From: CALESS01 sp964405455
GTDB lineage: Bacteria; Chloroflexota; Anaerolineae; Anaerolineales; Anaerolineaceae
Length of the DNA stretch: 64,000 nucleotides
Direction: 5' to 3'
Assembly: GCA_964405455.1 (NCBI GenBank)
Contig: CAYOOA010000004.1
Span: forward strand, 15,510 to 79,509
Below are positions 51,324 through 60,728 of this stretch, one piece after another. The position numbers were made by a program, and so were the translations under genes. How positions within the stretch are numbered: position 1 is the first letter of the stretch; each line of letters opens with the position of its first letter. The notes beneath the pieces were generated by a model. It did not search any database. It was not told the DNA's origin and worked only from the letters and a program-made list of their open reading frames with translations.

Positions 51324-53410
51324 ATAATTGGCCAAGTTGGTCCAAAGTATTAATCATTGTGCTCGCAGTAATGGCCTGCCTTGGGGTCTGCTGCTGTGTG
51401 GCTGCAGCCGGGGCTTATTTTTATCTGCAGGATTCGGGTGGGATCTCCACCATTGCCACCCAGATTGGGGTTGTTCAGACTGTAGAACCAACTCCGGAGA
51501 TTAACTGGGAGACTGCACCGGCTGAAAGTACACCGGAATTAGCCACACCCGGAAGCGAACAGGGCCAAGCCACTCCCGTCCCGGTTGGGGAGGCGAGTGC
51601 AGGTGCCTGGGAAACACTCAAGACCCTGGAACAGGCACAAATCCCGGTGAATGATCTGCGGGAATTGGCTGTGCGCCTGGGTGGGAAACCTTCGCCCATG
51701 CCCGAATCGGTTCCAGCCCCCAGTACTCCGCTGAAAGTGGGTGACTCGCAAAAATTCTGGGTGAGCAATACAGATACGGATGAAAATTTCCAGGTTACTG
51801 CCACACTGCGAAGAATCGGCGAGCATGTTTATTTCTGGGTGGAAAATGGGGTACGCTATCGGGATAGTGAAATCAAAGCCCTGGTCGATGCTTTTGACCA
51901 GAAAATCTATCCCACTGATCGTAACTTCTTCGGTAGCGAGAACACGCCCGGGGTCGATAATGACCCGCGTCTTTACATCCTCTACGCTTCCGGCCTGGGA
52001 TCATCGCTGGCCGGGTATTTTTCATCGGCGGATGCCGTGGTTCCCCAGGCACACCCCTATTCCAACGCGCATGAGATGTTCGTATTAAGCGCCGATAATG
52101 CTCCCTTATCAGATGAATATACTTTCGGGGTGCTTGCGCATGAATTTCAACACATGATCCACTGGTACCAGGATCGTAATGAGGAGTCCTGGCTCAATGA
52201 GGGTTTCTCGGAACTGGCATCATTCCTCAACCAGTACGATGTTGGCAGCGCAGCGTACAGCTTCGCGAGTGATCCTGACCTGCAGTTGAATACCTGGCCT
52301 GATCCCAGTCAATCGTATGAGCATTATGGGTCATCCTATTTGTTTGTTGCCTATGTATTAGACCGCTTCGGAAATGACTTTACGAAAGCCCTGGTCAAGG
52401 ATCCCCAGAACGGCATGGACAGCCTGGATGATATTTTGAAGGCACAAAATATCATCAATCCAAAAACTGGAAGCCTTATGACTGCAGATGAAGTCTTTGC
52501 AGACTGGACGGTCGCGAACCTGCTCAACGACAAGAACGTGGAACAGGGTCAGTATGCCTACACCGGGGGAGAGGATGTACCTGGCTTTTATCCGGGCCAA
52601 TCTTATTCTAACTGCCCTGTCACATGGCAGAATGCCACTGTTTTGCAATATGGAACTGATTACATCGAATTTGATTGCCCCGGGAATTACGAACTGCAAT
52701 TCCAGGGTGTGAGTGAAGTAGGTGTCATCCCGGAGAGTGCCTATTCAGGTGACTATGCCTTCTGGTCGAACCGGGGGGATGAATCAGACATGACCCTGAC
52801 ACATGCCTTTGATTTCACCAATGTGCAAGGTAGCATCAACCTTAATTACAAGGTTTGGTACGAGCTGGAAGAAGGCTACGATTTCGCCTATCTGACCGCT
52901 TCCGCGGATGGAGGCGCCAGCTGGCAGATCCTGCAGACGCCGGATGGGACTGATTACAATCCTTCCGGTAATAGCTACGGCTGGGGTTATAACGGGTCCA
53001 GCAGCGGCTGGAAGGATCAAACGGTTGATCTCTCCGGGTTTGCCGGGAAGAATGTATTGCTGCGCTTCGAATACATCACGGATGCAGCGGTCAATGAAAA
53101 TGGTCTGATGCTGGATGATGTATCGATCGATGCTATTGGATATAAAACTGATTTTGAGCAGGATGATGGCGGGTGGCAGGCAGAAGGCTTTGTCCGCCTG
53201 CAAAACCGCTTGCCCCAGACTTTTGCAGTCACCGTCATTGAGAAGGGTGCAACCACCAAAGTGACGACCACTCTGCTTGAAGATAAACCCCAGGCCGTGA
53301 TTCCGATCACAATTGGTGGAGATGTTGATTCCGTGGTGCTGGTGGTGAGCGGAACAACCCGTTTTACCACCCAACCGGCCATCTACCGTTACCAGTTGGT
53401 ACAAAAGTAA
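51320..53410 (+). CDS. Secreted/membrane-anchored gluzincin metalloprotease with InhA-like C-terminal region
   Basis: A 696-residue exported protein. Residues 10-37 are a membrane segment with CCC, perhaps a signal anchor. A Thr/Pro/Glu-rich linker covers about 50-95. The zinc site is HEFQH at 274-278, with Glu294 in WLNEGFSE, a gluzincin pattern near peptidase families M30 and M6. Residues about 470-620 resemble the C-terminal sheet region of immune inhibitor A (FDFTNVQGSINLNYKVW, ASADGGASW). It probably degrades proteins outside the cell. A long terminator follows. Coupling with the YbhN-like gene may be only positional. Confidence 0.8.
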   Translation: MNNWPSWSKVLIIVLAVMACLGVCCCVAAAGAYFYLQDSGGISTIATQIGVVQTVEPTPEINWETAPAESTPELATPGSEQGQATPVPVGEASAGAWETLKTLEQAQIPVNDLRELAVRLGGKPSPMPESVPAPSTPLKVGDSQKFWVSNTDTDENFQVTATLRRIGEHVYFWVENGVRYRDSEIKALVDAFDQKIYPTDRNFFGSENTPGVDNDPRLYILYASGLGSSLAGYFSSADAVVPQAHPYSNAHEMFVLSADNAPLSDEYTFGVLAHEFQHMIHWYQDRNEESWLNEGFSELASFLNQYDVGSAAYSFASDPDLQLNTWPDPSQSYEHYGSSYLFVAYVLDRFGNDFTKALVKDPQNGMDSLDDILKAQNIINPKTGSLMTADEVFADWTVANLLNDKNVEQGQYAYTGGEDVPGFYPGQSYSNCPVTWQNATVLQYGTDYIEFDCPGNYELQFQGVSEVGVIPESAYSGDYAFWSNRGDESDMTLTHAFDFTNVQGSINLNYKVWYELEEGYDFAYLTASADGGASWQILQTPDGTDYNPSGNSYGWGYNGSSSGWKDQTVDLSGFAGKNVLLRFEYITDAAVNENGLMLDDVSIDAIGYKTDFEQDDGGWQAEGFVRLQNRLPQTFAVTVIEKGATTKVTTTLLEDKPQAVIPITIGGDVDSVVLVVSGTTRFTTQPAIYRYQLVQK

Positions 53411-53428
53411 TTTAGTTAGTTAAAATCA

Positions 53429-53470
53429 TAAAATCAAAAGCCTGTCGAATTCGGCAGGCTTTTGATTTTA
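53429..53470. terminator. Long bidirectional terminator
   Basis: A 16-bp stem (53429-53444 with 53455-53470) and a 10-nt loop. The arms end in A-rich and T-rich stretches, which suits termination on both strands. Confidence 0.88.
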
Positions 53471-53503
53471 TTTTAGCAAGATTGTAGAAAACGTGAATGT
53501 TTT

Positions 53504-53728
53504 CTATTCACCTGACTGTGGAGGTTGGCGCAACTGTATGAGTTGTTCCTCCAATTCTGCTCGCCGGGAGGCGGCAGCAGAAGTAACTTCATCCCGGATA
53601 CTGGCCAAAGTATCTGTCACCCGACTGCGGATTTGTTGACCGGATTCGGGAGCAATGAGCAGGCCAACCAGTGCGCCAAACAATCCGCCGAGCATGGCGC
53701 CGATCATAAACTTACCCCAGAAACGCAT
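53504..53728 (-). CDS. YtxH-like small protein
   Basis: A 74-residue protein with a glycine-rich membrane segment at about 8-26 (GAMLGGLFGALVGLLIAP) followed by ESGQQIRSRVTD and a helical acidic tail. This is the YtxH pattern, linked to general stress in Bacillus; function is unclear. A GGAGG-type ribosome-binding site precedes the ATG. Confidence 0.82.
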   Translation of the reverse strand: MRFWGKFMIGAMLGGLFGALVGLLIAPESGQQIRSRVTDTLASIRDEVTSAAASRRAELEEQLIQLRQPPQSGE

Positions 53729-53787
53729 GGTTTCCTCCTTTCCAGAATAGACAGATTAATTATATGCAGAATCGGGTTCGAAATCCA

Positions 53788-54783
53788 TCACTTCGCAGGA
53801 CTGCCAGTGAGAAGGTTTAATTTCTTGAAAATCCAAGGAGCACCGATGGTCATCCAGAGACCCAGGAGGGAGTAGCGAACAAAACGCAGCAGGTAAGCGG
53901 CGGCATCCGCTGTGCGCGGGAAGATCTCTCCCAGGCCGTACCACAAAGCGAACAATACAACCACACCGAGCAGGAAGCGGAGCGCTTTCTGAAGTGCGGA
54001 TCCAGTGGTGGATAACAATCCGTACCGGTGAAAATACCAGGCTGCGCCAGCAAAACCGCCAAACCAGGTGCCGGCCAGGGTGAAGACACCCTCCAGGTCG
54101 ATCGGGTTGAAGGGTTCACCATTTAGCGGGCGACTGCCCAGACTGATCCACTCGGATGGATATTGTCTACCCTGCAGCGGCAAGGTGAGCAGGATGAGTA
54201 CACCAACCATGATTACTGCGGCCAGGAATATGATCCCGATTTGGGCGGCGAGGGGAACCTTGAGGAACCACTGTATTACTGGTTTGGAAAGCTTAAACAT
54301 CAGGAACAACAACAGGCTGCCCACAAACCACCCCGCCAGGACCTGGGACGGAAAATGAACACCCAGGTAAAGCCGGGAGAATCCAATCAGGAATACGATG
54401 ATTGCAATTGTAATCACCATCCAGCGCTTCTTGAAAAATCCACCCAGCACGCCCCAGGTGCTGGCGGCATGCGTGGCATGACCAGAGGGCATGCCAAAAG
54501 ATGTTTCTGCAGTCAGAGGTTGAACTCTGGCATCCACCCAGAAGGGGCGGGGGGATTGGAAAATCAATTTCAAGGAAGAACTGGCGAAATTGGCGATGAC
54601 GGTCATGGCGGCAAATTGCAAGCCCAGGCGTGCATCGACGCACCAATAGAGGAACGGAAGCACCACCATGTAAAAATACTCACTGCCCAGGAAAGAAAAG
54701 AATAGCATGGGGGTTTTGAGCCATTCGCCCAACCCTTGCAGGAAAAGAATAATGTTTAGTTGAATCTGAGTGATCGATCCCAC
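53788..54783 (-). CDS. PAP2-family membrane phosphatase
   Basis: A 331-residue membrane protein with the three PAP2 motifs: KLIFQSPRP, PSGHA and SRLYLGVHFPSQVLAG, with membrane segments before and after. It would dephosphorylate a lipid phosphate such as undecaprenyl pyrophosphate or phosphatidic acid. The start is GTG at 54783, with GGAGG 6 nt upstream; an ATG at 54828 lies in the divergent promoter. The C-terminal 100 residues hold extra membrane segments not needed for catalysis. Confidence 0.87.
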   Translation of the reverse strand: MGSITQIQLNIILFLQGLGEWLKTPMLFFSFLGSEYFYMVVLPFLYWCVDARLGLQFAAMTVIANFASSSLKLIFQSPRPFWVDARVQPLTAETSFGMPSGHATHAASTWGVLGGFFKKRWMVITIAIIVFLIGFSRLYLGVHFPSQVLAGWFVGSLLLFLMFKLSKPVIQWFLKVPLAAQIGIIFLAAVIMVGVLILLTLPLQGRQYPSEWISLGSRPLNGEPFNPIDLEGVFTLAGTWFGGFAGAAWYFHRYGLLSTTGSALQKALRFLLGVVVLFALWYGLGEIFPRTADAAAYLLRFVRYSLLGLWMTIGAPWIFKKLNLLTGSPAK

Positions 54784-54799
54784 GAATAACCTCCAGACA

Positions 54800-54829
54800 T
54801 TGACGAATGAATTGTATTTATTGTACACT
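54800..54829 (+). promoter_or_regulatory. Promoter of the transglutaminase gene (leaderless)
   Basis: TTGACG (54800-54805), an 18-bp spacer and TACACT (54824-54829), ending 9 nt before the ATG at 54839. No Shine-Dalgarno follows. Two TACAAT copies on the minus strand (54825-54820 and 54816-54811) may serve the PAP2 gene, so the promoters would overlap. Confidence 0.6.
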
Positions 54830-54838
54830 CATACGACG

Positions 54839-57163
54839 ATGGACAAGCAAAAGCGCTGGTGGGATTGGCCTTCGGCCATTTTCATTGTCATCCTGGTTTT
54901 GATGGTGGCCTGGCGGTTGCGGGCAACCGATTGGGCGCCACATCTCGGGATGATGGATGCCTTGGCGTTCTTTGGCGTGGTGCTTGGCCTGACGTTGGGG
55001 GTTAGCAGATTTAGCCCGCGCACTGTGCGTTGGTTTGGTATCGCCTACTCCACCTTTTTTATCGTCTGGCAATTGGGATTATCGGTTGGAAAGGATATGC
55101 AGTGGGCTGAACGCCTGGCCCAGGTCATCGGCCACCTGTGGGCAGACCTGTATTTGTTTGCAAAGAATATTCCGGTTACGGATCCGCTTTTATTCCTGAC
55201 AAGCATGGCCATCCTGATCTGGCTGCTGGCCCTTTTTGGAGGATACCGGCTGGCAAGATACGGAAAACCCTGGTGGCCGCTGCTGGTACTGACACTGGTT
55301 TTGATCGTAGTCGATTATTATCATCCATTTTTCAAGGCTCGCGACCGTTTTTCGGGATTTTTCTTCCTGGTTGCCCTTCTGCTGATTGCAAGGCAATTTT
55401 TCCTGCATACGCGTGAAAAATGGGTTGAGAATAATGTGCTGGTGGATGCAGAGGCCGGCCTGGACCTTGGCAAAGGAGCCCTGATCCTCGGTGTCGTGCT
55501 CGTCCTCATCGCCTGGAATATTCCCGTCCTGGTCCAGGTGATGACCGTGGGTACACCCATCCAGCAGCGGTTGGATCAATCCTGGACAAAATTGAGGGAT
55601 CGATTATCGAATGCGGTGGCAGGCCTGACCAGTCCGGTATTGATTGTCAGCGACTCGTATGGGGATTCAATCGATCTTGGTCGCGGTGCAGCCCAGGGCG
55701 ACCAAATCGTGTTCACAGTCGAACCTCCCGAAGGTCCAAAACCTGGTGGAGTGAGGTATTACTGGCGGACAAGGTCTTATGATTTTTACACCGGCTCCGG
55801 ATGGAAAGAATCGGTCGATGAACGGGTTATGAATCCGGCCAATGATTGGCAGGTGAAGTCGCCCCCTTATCCAAATCGGGTGAGCATGACGTTCACCTTC
55901 AATATTGCCGAGCCAGCAATCCGTTCCATTTTCTCCCCCGGCGCGCCAATCAACTTCAATCATCAAGTCCAGGCAGTTGTGGCACCAGCCGGAGAGGGTG
56001 AGATGGACCTGCTGGCTACTATAGCGGAACCGGTTTTAAAAGCAGGAACGAGCTATAAGGTCCAGGCATTAATCCCAATTCCCACGGTTTATATGCTGCG
56101 TGTATCCGGCGCAAATTACCCTGAATGGGTGAGTAACCGATACCTGGATTTGCCGGATCATTTTTCCAAGCGAATCAATGATCTGGCTATGCAAATTACG
56201 GCTGGAATGGATAACCCGTATGATAAAGCAGTGGCGATCACGCGATATCTTCGTAGAAACATCAAATATTCCGAAAAGATTGAAAATCCACCGGCCGGGG
56301 TTGATCTCATGGAATGGTTCCTCTTTGATTATAAAGAGGGATTCTGTAATTATTATGCCACGGCTGAAGTATTGATGCTGCGTGCAGTCGGGGTGCCAGC
56401 CCGGATTTCAGTGGGTTATGCCGAAGGGGCGATCAACAATGACCTGGGAATCTTGACTGTCCGCAGAAAAGATAGCCACGCCTGGCCGGAAGTCTTTTTC
56501 AATGGATTCGGATGGATCGAGTTTGAACCAACCGTTTCACAGCCAGAAAGAATATTACCTGAAGATCGGGTCCCAAGTTCCAACGAACCTATTGAACCAG
56601 ATCGCCCGAGCAACCTGGAACCCAATTCGCGCAATCCGGAACAGCGAGCCGAGGATCTCTTAAACCAGGAGGAACAGGCAAGAGCTGCAATAAATTCAAA
56701 GAGTCAGGGATGGGTGGTAACGGCTGTTATTTGCATCCTGCTGGGTGCTCTTCTCGGGTCTTACACCTGGTTGCGATACAATCCGCGGGGAATGCAATTA
56801 CCAATACCAGTCCAATTGGAAACATACTTGAGAAAACGCGGCAAGAAAATCCCACGCTGGTTAACTCAAATTACGTCCAGGGTTGAATTAAGCTCAATTG
56901 AGAAAGCTTTCCAATGGGTGAACCGGCTGATGGGCTGGATTGGGAAGCCGCCGAAGACTGGAATGACTCCGTCAGAGCGGATGGAATTGTTAATCCGTGA
57001 AATCCCTGTGATTGAAGTGCCAGCAAAAACCTTTCTACAAGAGTACTTGCGTGCAGAATATGGTCCATATATGGCCAATACGGCTAAAGCCAGGCAAGCT
57101 GTCTTTGAGATGTGGCGGTTGACAATCAATTATCGGATAAAACAAATTTTGGGGTTGATTTGA
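54839..57163 (+). CDS. Transglutaminase-like membrane protein (TgpA type)
   Basis: A 774-residue protein. The first 240 residues hold about seven membrane segments. An extracytoplasmic part contains the transglutaminase core: catalytic Cys503 in EGFCNYYATAEVLMLRAVG, His547 in SHAWPEVFF and the acidic residue in GWIEFEPT. A further membrane segment near 630 precedes a cytoplasmic DUF4129 tail. Bacterial proteins of this form are probably proteases or acyltransferases acting at the envelope. In many bacteria they sit next to moxR and DUF58 genes; here those lie 23 kb away. The adenylate cyclase gene starts directly after its stop. Confidence 0.87.
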   Translation: MDKQKRWWDWPSAIFIVILVLMVAWRLRATDWAPHLGMMDALAFFGVVLGLTLGVSRFSPRTVRWFGIAYSTFFIVWQLGLSVGKDMQWAERLAQVIGHLWADLYLFAKNIPVTDPLLFLTSMAILIWLLALFGGYRLARYGKPWWPLLVLTLVLIVVDYYHPFFKARDRFSGFFFLVALLLIARQFFLHTREKWVENNVLVDAEAGLDLGKGALILGVVLVLIAWNIPVLVQVMTVGTPIQQRLDQSWTKLRDRLSNAVAGLTSPVLIVSDSYGDSIDLGRGAAQGDQIVFTVEPPEGPKPGGVRYYWRTRSYDFYTGSGWKESVDERVMNPANDWQVKSPPYPNRVSMTFTFNIAEPAIRSIFSPGAPINFNHQVQAVVAPAGEGEMDLLATIAEPVLKAGTSYKVQALIPIPTVYMLRVSGANYPEWVSNRYLDLPDHFSKRINDLAMQITAGMDNPYDKAVAITRYLRRNIKYSEKIENPPAGVDLMEWFLFDYKEGFCNYYATAEVLMLRAVGVPARISVGYAEGAINNDLGILTVRRKDSHAWPEVFFNGFGWIEFEPTVSQPERILPEDRVPSSNEPIEPDRPSNLEPNSRNPEQRAEDLLNQEEQARAAINSKSQGWVVTAVICILLGALLGSYTWLRYNPRGMQLPIPVQLETYLRKRGKKIPRWLTQITSRVELSSIEKAFQWVNRLMGWIGKPPKTGMTPSERMELLIREIPVIEVPAKTFLQEYLRAEYGPYMANTAKARQAVFEMWRLTINYRIKQILGLI

Positions 57164-58879
57164 ATGAAGAAACCTTTCGAGCAGAATACGGGTGAGGCCT
57201 TTGATCGAGCCCTCCTTGATTTAATAACCCAAATTGAAATCTTGCATAATTACCTGGAGAAAGCTCGGCCTGCAGCGGTTCCACCGGTTATTTATGAAAC
57301 AGTCAACACACTTCTACTAAATTTACCGGTCTATCGTAATCAAGCAATGGCGCTTTATGAAGAGCAGCGGAACCTGCATGCTCTTTCACAAATGGGGCAG
57401 GTGGTAAATTCCAGTTTGCACCTGGATGTTGTCCTGAAGATTGTGATGGATACAGTCATCCACCTGACCAGTGCAGAGCGCGGTTACTTGATGCTGGTAA
57501 ATCCTGATGGGGAATTAACCATTCGGATCGGTCGGAATTGGGAGCAGGAATCGTTGGATTGGGCAGAAACCATCGTGAGCACCACCTTGATTAAAAAGGT
57601 GGTCGCCAGCAGACAGGCAGTGCTAACCACTAATGCCCAGGAAGATCCTCGCTTTTCTGAGCAACAAAGCATCATCGCTTATCAACTGCGCTCCATTATT
57701 TGCATCCCGATGTTAGTCCGGAACCAATTAATCGGATTGATTTATATCGATAATCGTATCAGAAGCGGATTGTTCACTCAAAAGCATATGGAATTGCTGA
57801 GCGCCTTTGCTGACCAGGCAGCCGTGGCGATTGAGAATGCCCGCCTGTTTGAATCAGTTCGACAGACCCTGGCGGAGGTCACAGAACTGAAGAACTTGAT
57901 GGATAATGTGTTCTCATCCATTGCAAGTGGGGTGTTGACGGCCGACCTGGAAGACCGGATTACGTTGGCTAATCGGGCTGCCGAAGCTATACTTGGCAGC
58001 CGACAGGATCAACTGCTTGGCCAGGATTTTAATGAAATCCTGGCTGCCCCCGAGGTACCTGAAAGGGTGGATGAAGTTCTAAAGAACAACCAGCCAGCTC
58101 TTGATTTGGAAACCTCGACGGCCATTATCGGCCGCGGTCAGCTCAACTTGCGATTAAATATTTCACCTTTGAAGGACAACCGGCAAAACATCCAGGGGGT
58201 GGCAATTGTTATTGAAGATTTGACTGAAAAGAAAAAATTGGAAGCCCAACAACGCTTATTTGAACGCATGGTTGCCCCGGCGGTCATTCGCCAAATTGAT
58301 CCAAATGCATTGCAATTGGGTGGAAAAAGGGCCGAGATCACTGTCCTTTTCGCTGATATCCGCGGTTTTACTAGTTTTAGCGAAGAAGTGACTCCAGAAA
58401 GGCTGGTAAAAATCCTTAATTTACATCTGGCTGAAGCTGCGGATGCCATCCTGGGCGAGGAAGGCACTATCGATAAATTTCTAGGCGATGCTGTTATGGC
58501 CTGGTTTAATGCGCCGATTGCGCAGGCTGACCATGCACTCAGAGCCATCCGGGCCGCACTTTCCATACGTTCCAGGATCGAAGAGATTTCCGCCGCTCAA
58601 CCGGCTAAAGAGCGATTATCGTTTGGAATCGGAATCCACACCGGGGAGGCTGTCCTTGGATTGGTGGGAACTGAAAAAAGGCTGGATTATACCGCTATTG
58701 GGGACAGTGTGAACACAGCCAAACGGATCCAAGAAAATGCCAGTGCCGGACAAATTCTGATCAGTAGAGATGTTTACAGGCTTGTTGAAGGTTCCATTGT
58801 TGTCAACCCTGTGGAGCCCATCCATGCCAAGGGGAAACGATCGACTGTAGCTGTTTTTGAAGTATTGGGATTAATTTAA
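57164..58879 (+). CDS. Class III adenylate cyclase with GAF and PAS domains
   Basis: A 571-residue soluble protein. Residues 1-70 are helical, a GAF domain covers about 75-225 and a PAS domain about 240-350. The cyclase catalytic domain (about 385-565) has the first metal Asp near 398 in FADIRGFTSF, the adenine-selecting Lys in TIDKFLGD, the second metal Asp in LGDAVMAWF and DYTAIGDSVNTAKRIQ with the transition-state Asn and Arg. All catalytic residues are present, so it can make cAMP as a homodimer. The GAF domain should sense a small ligand or nucleotide. It overlaps the convergent PfkB gene by 4 bp. Confidence 0.9.
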   Translation: MKKPFEQNTGEAFDRALLDLITQIEILHNYLEKARPAAVPPVIYETVNTLLLNLPVYRNQAMALYEEQRNLHALSQMGQVVNSSLHLDVVLKIVMDTVIHLTSAERGYLMLVNPDGELTIRIGRNWEQESLDWAETIVSTTLIKKVVASRQAVLTTNAQEDPRFSEQQSIIAYQLRSIICIPMLVRNQLIGLIYIDNRIRSGLFTQKHMELLSAFADQAAVAIENARLFESVRQTLAEVTELKNLMDNVFSSIASGVLTADLEDRITLANRAAEAILGSRQDQLLGQDFNEILAAPEVPERVDEVLKNNQPALDLETSTAIIGRGQLNLRLNISPLKDNRQNIQGVAIVIEDLTEKKKLEAQQRLFERMVAPAVIRQIDPNALQLGGKRAEITVLFADIRGFTSFSEEVTPERLVKILNLHLAEAADAILGEEGTIDKFLGDAVMAWFNAPIAQADHALRAIRAALSIRSRIEEISAAQPAKERLSFGIGIHTGEAVLGLVGTEKRLDYTAIGDSVNTAKRIQENASAGQILISRDVYRLVEGSIVVNPVEPIHAKGKRSTVAVFEVLGLI

Positions 58880-59916
58880 ATTTTTCGTACCAGGCTTCTT
58901 AGTGATTCCAACCTGGCCTGGGCCAAGCCAGGCATAATATCCAGCAGATATCCCGGGCCGGATGATTCCACGCAGAAGGATCGGGCGATACTTGCATGCA
59001 AAGCCGCCTGGAGGGGATCGTAAGTGAGACGGTAACCAGCCAGGAATCCGCCGCTAAAGGCATCGGTTGCCCCGGTTGGATCCACAGTCTGGGAGGGGTA
59101 GGTTGGGATCAACCAGCTTGAATTGCTTGACCGGTCATACACCAGGCAGCCCTTATTTCCCCGTTGAATGACAACAATTTCACAGCCGAAACTTGAAAGG
59201 TTCCGTGCGATTTCCTGGAGATCTGTAGTTCGATTGCGGAAGAGATTCAGGGCGTTTTGCTCGGTGGGCAGAAAGGCTGTGATTCCACCCAGGAGGGACG
59301 GGAATAAATCCAGAAAAGCCGGATTCATGTAACTGGAGGCAGGCTCAATTGTGATCGTTGTAATATGCCCCTGCCGAAATATGGGAGGTATCAAAACGTG
59401 AGAATGGTAGTCCAGGGGGCAGAGATGGGCGGCAGAAGCCTCCAGGTAATCACCTGGGATGTCGGAAGCTTTCAATGTTGCAGGCGAGGGAGTGGTGCGG
59501 GAGTCAAGTGCTTCAACGGGGTTCGCGTAGCCGATCAATTCCTTAGGGAAAGGCAAATTGGCAGATGAGAACAAGTCAATCGGGCTACCTGTACAGAGGG
59601 TGTCTGGATCCTGATAAGCAAAAAACGATCGATGATCCCGCTCTTCAGACAAGGTGCGAACGCCTGAAACATCCCAGCCCCAACCCCAGATTTTATCCAA
59701 CCATTCAACAGGGTAATTCTTCCCTACCTGGGCAACCAGCCCGATACCGTGATCCCAGATAGAAACTCCAGCAGAAGCGTACATGGCGCTCCCGCCGGGT
59801 TGATTTAGCACGGGCGGCCGGGAAAAAGGCAGGAGGGTCTCCTGCTTCAAAGTGCCGGCTATGACGTATCTCAGGGCAATTGTCGAACCCATTGAATCAT
59901 CTTCTGAACGTGTCAT
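58876..59916 (-). CDS. PfkB-family carbohydrate kinase
   Basis: A 346-residue ribokinase-fold kinase. The first motif lies near GGSAMYASAGVSIWDHG. The second motif is DPTGATDAFSGGFLAGY, where most members have GAGD; the catalytic Asp of GATD is intact. The substrate is unknown. The start at 59916 has GGGAG 8 nt upstream, better than a TTG at 59937. It follows two small membrane-protein genes on the same strand. Confidence 0.82.
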   Translation of the reverse strand: MTRSEDDSMGSTIALRYVIAGTLKQETLLPFSRPPVLNQPGGSAMYASAGVSIWDHGIGLVAQVGKNYPVEWLDKIWGWGWDVSGVRTLSEERDHRSFFAYQDPDTLCTGSPIDLFSSANLPFPKELIGYANPVEALDSRTTPSPATLKASDIPGDYLEASAAHLCPLDYHSHVLIPPIFRQGHITTITIEPASSYMNPAFLDLFPSLLGGITAFLPTEQNALNLFRNRTTDLQEIARNLSSFGCEIVVIQRGNKGCLVYDRSSNSSWLIPTYPSQTVDPTGATDAFSGGFLAGYRLTYDPLQAALHASIARSFCVESSGPGYLLDIMPGLAQARLESLRSLVRKI

Positions 59917-59946
59917 GAAATAATCTCCCCCTGACAATGGTGACCT

Positions 59947-60153
59947 TTAGCGTGAAATCATTTCTACGATGGTTCGGAGAACACCCAGGACACCCAGACC
60001 GATTTTCACCCCATCCCCGGCATTCAACTGAGGATGAGCATCATCCTTCTCACCTTTTTGAACAATAATATAGGCTGCCAGGATGCCAATCGCAAGGCCG
60101 GCCAGGCCGCCGATCACAAAGGTTTGTTTTTTCCAGTCTAATTTCTTTGGCAT
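59947..60153 (-). CDS. Small membrane protein, 68 residues
   Basis: One membrane segment at about 11-31 (FVIGGLAGLAIGILAAYIIV), a charged loop and a C-terminal helix. A lysine-rich N terminus suggests it faces the cytoplasm. I do not recognise a family. A GGAA-type ribosome-binding site precedes the ATG. It lies 9 bp after a second membrane-protein gene and 30 bp before the PfkB gene. Confidence 0.65.
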   Translation of the reverse strand: MPKKLDWKKQTFVIGGLAGLAIGILAAYIIVQKGEKDDAHPQLNAGDGVKIGLGVLGVLRTIVEMISR

Positions 60154-60162
60154 GGTTTCCTC

Positions 60163-60591
60163 TTAATGAGAATGGTCAGGTTTTTTTCTGGAACTAAAAA
60201 TGGTCTGTAATCCTGCCCAGCGGCTTTTAACGGATATCATCGGAGATGCCAGGCGATTGCTGTAATACAGGATGATGGTTGAAATCTGTCGGAAAAAGCG
60301 CTGGATCTTGTATGTAATCCCAGGGAGGCCGCGAATCCCTTTACCGGTGATGTATATCCCAAGAGATAGAAAGATCAAAGAAAGAATTCCACCCAGGCAG
60401 GTTGGCAGAATGACTACAATGACAGAAAGAGCAGCCCACTGTCCAGCAACCGGATGGTTTCGAGCGGTCAGACTAATGGCAAGACCGCCCAGCCCAAAAA
60501 ATACCAGGATAAACAGGACCAGCGGCAGCCAGATCTGCCAGATAACCTGGCGTTTATGATCCGGATTCGGAGGGGGAAGCGGCGGGAGCAT
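60163..60591 (-). CDS. Hypothetical membrane protein, 142 residues
   Basis: A proline-rich N terminus, two long hydrophobic segments (about 18-42 and 50-82) and a basic C-terminal tail. No catalytic motif was found. It heads a three-gene minus-strand unit with the 68-residue protein and the PfkB kinase. The family is unknown. Confidence 0.6.
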   Translation of the reverse strand: MLPPLPPPNPDHKRQVIWQIWLPLVLFILVFFGLGGLAISLTARNHPVAGQWAALSVIVVILPTCLGGILSLIFLSLGIYITGKGIRGLPGITYKIQRFFRQISTIILYYSNRLASPMISVKSRWAGLQTIFSSRKKPDHSH

Positions 60592-60693
60592 ATGAATATT
60601 CTAACATGGAAGTATTCAGAGTCAAACCAGTTGACAAGGTGGAATAAGATGACAAATGACAGCATTTCGTATATCTTTTTATGACTCCAAGTC

Positions 60694-60722
60694 TTGTATT
60701 CTGCCCGTTATTTTGTTAAAAT
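60694..60722 (+). promoter_or_regulatory. Strong promoter upstream of recX region
   Basis: TTGTAT (60694-60699), a 17-bp spacer and TAAAAT (60717-60722) preceded by TGT. It has both a fair -35 and an extended -10. It would start transcription near 60729. Confidence 0.65.
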
Positions 60723-60728
60723 ATCAGA

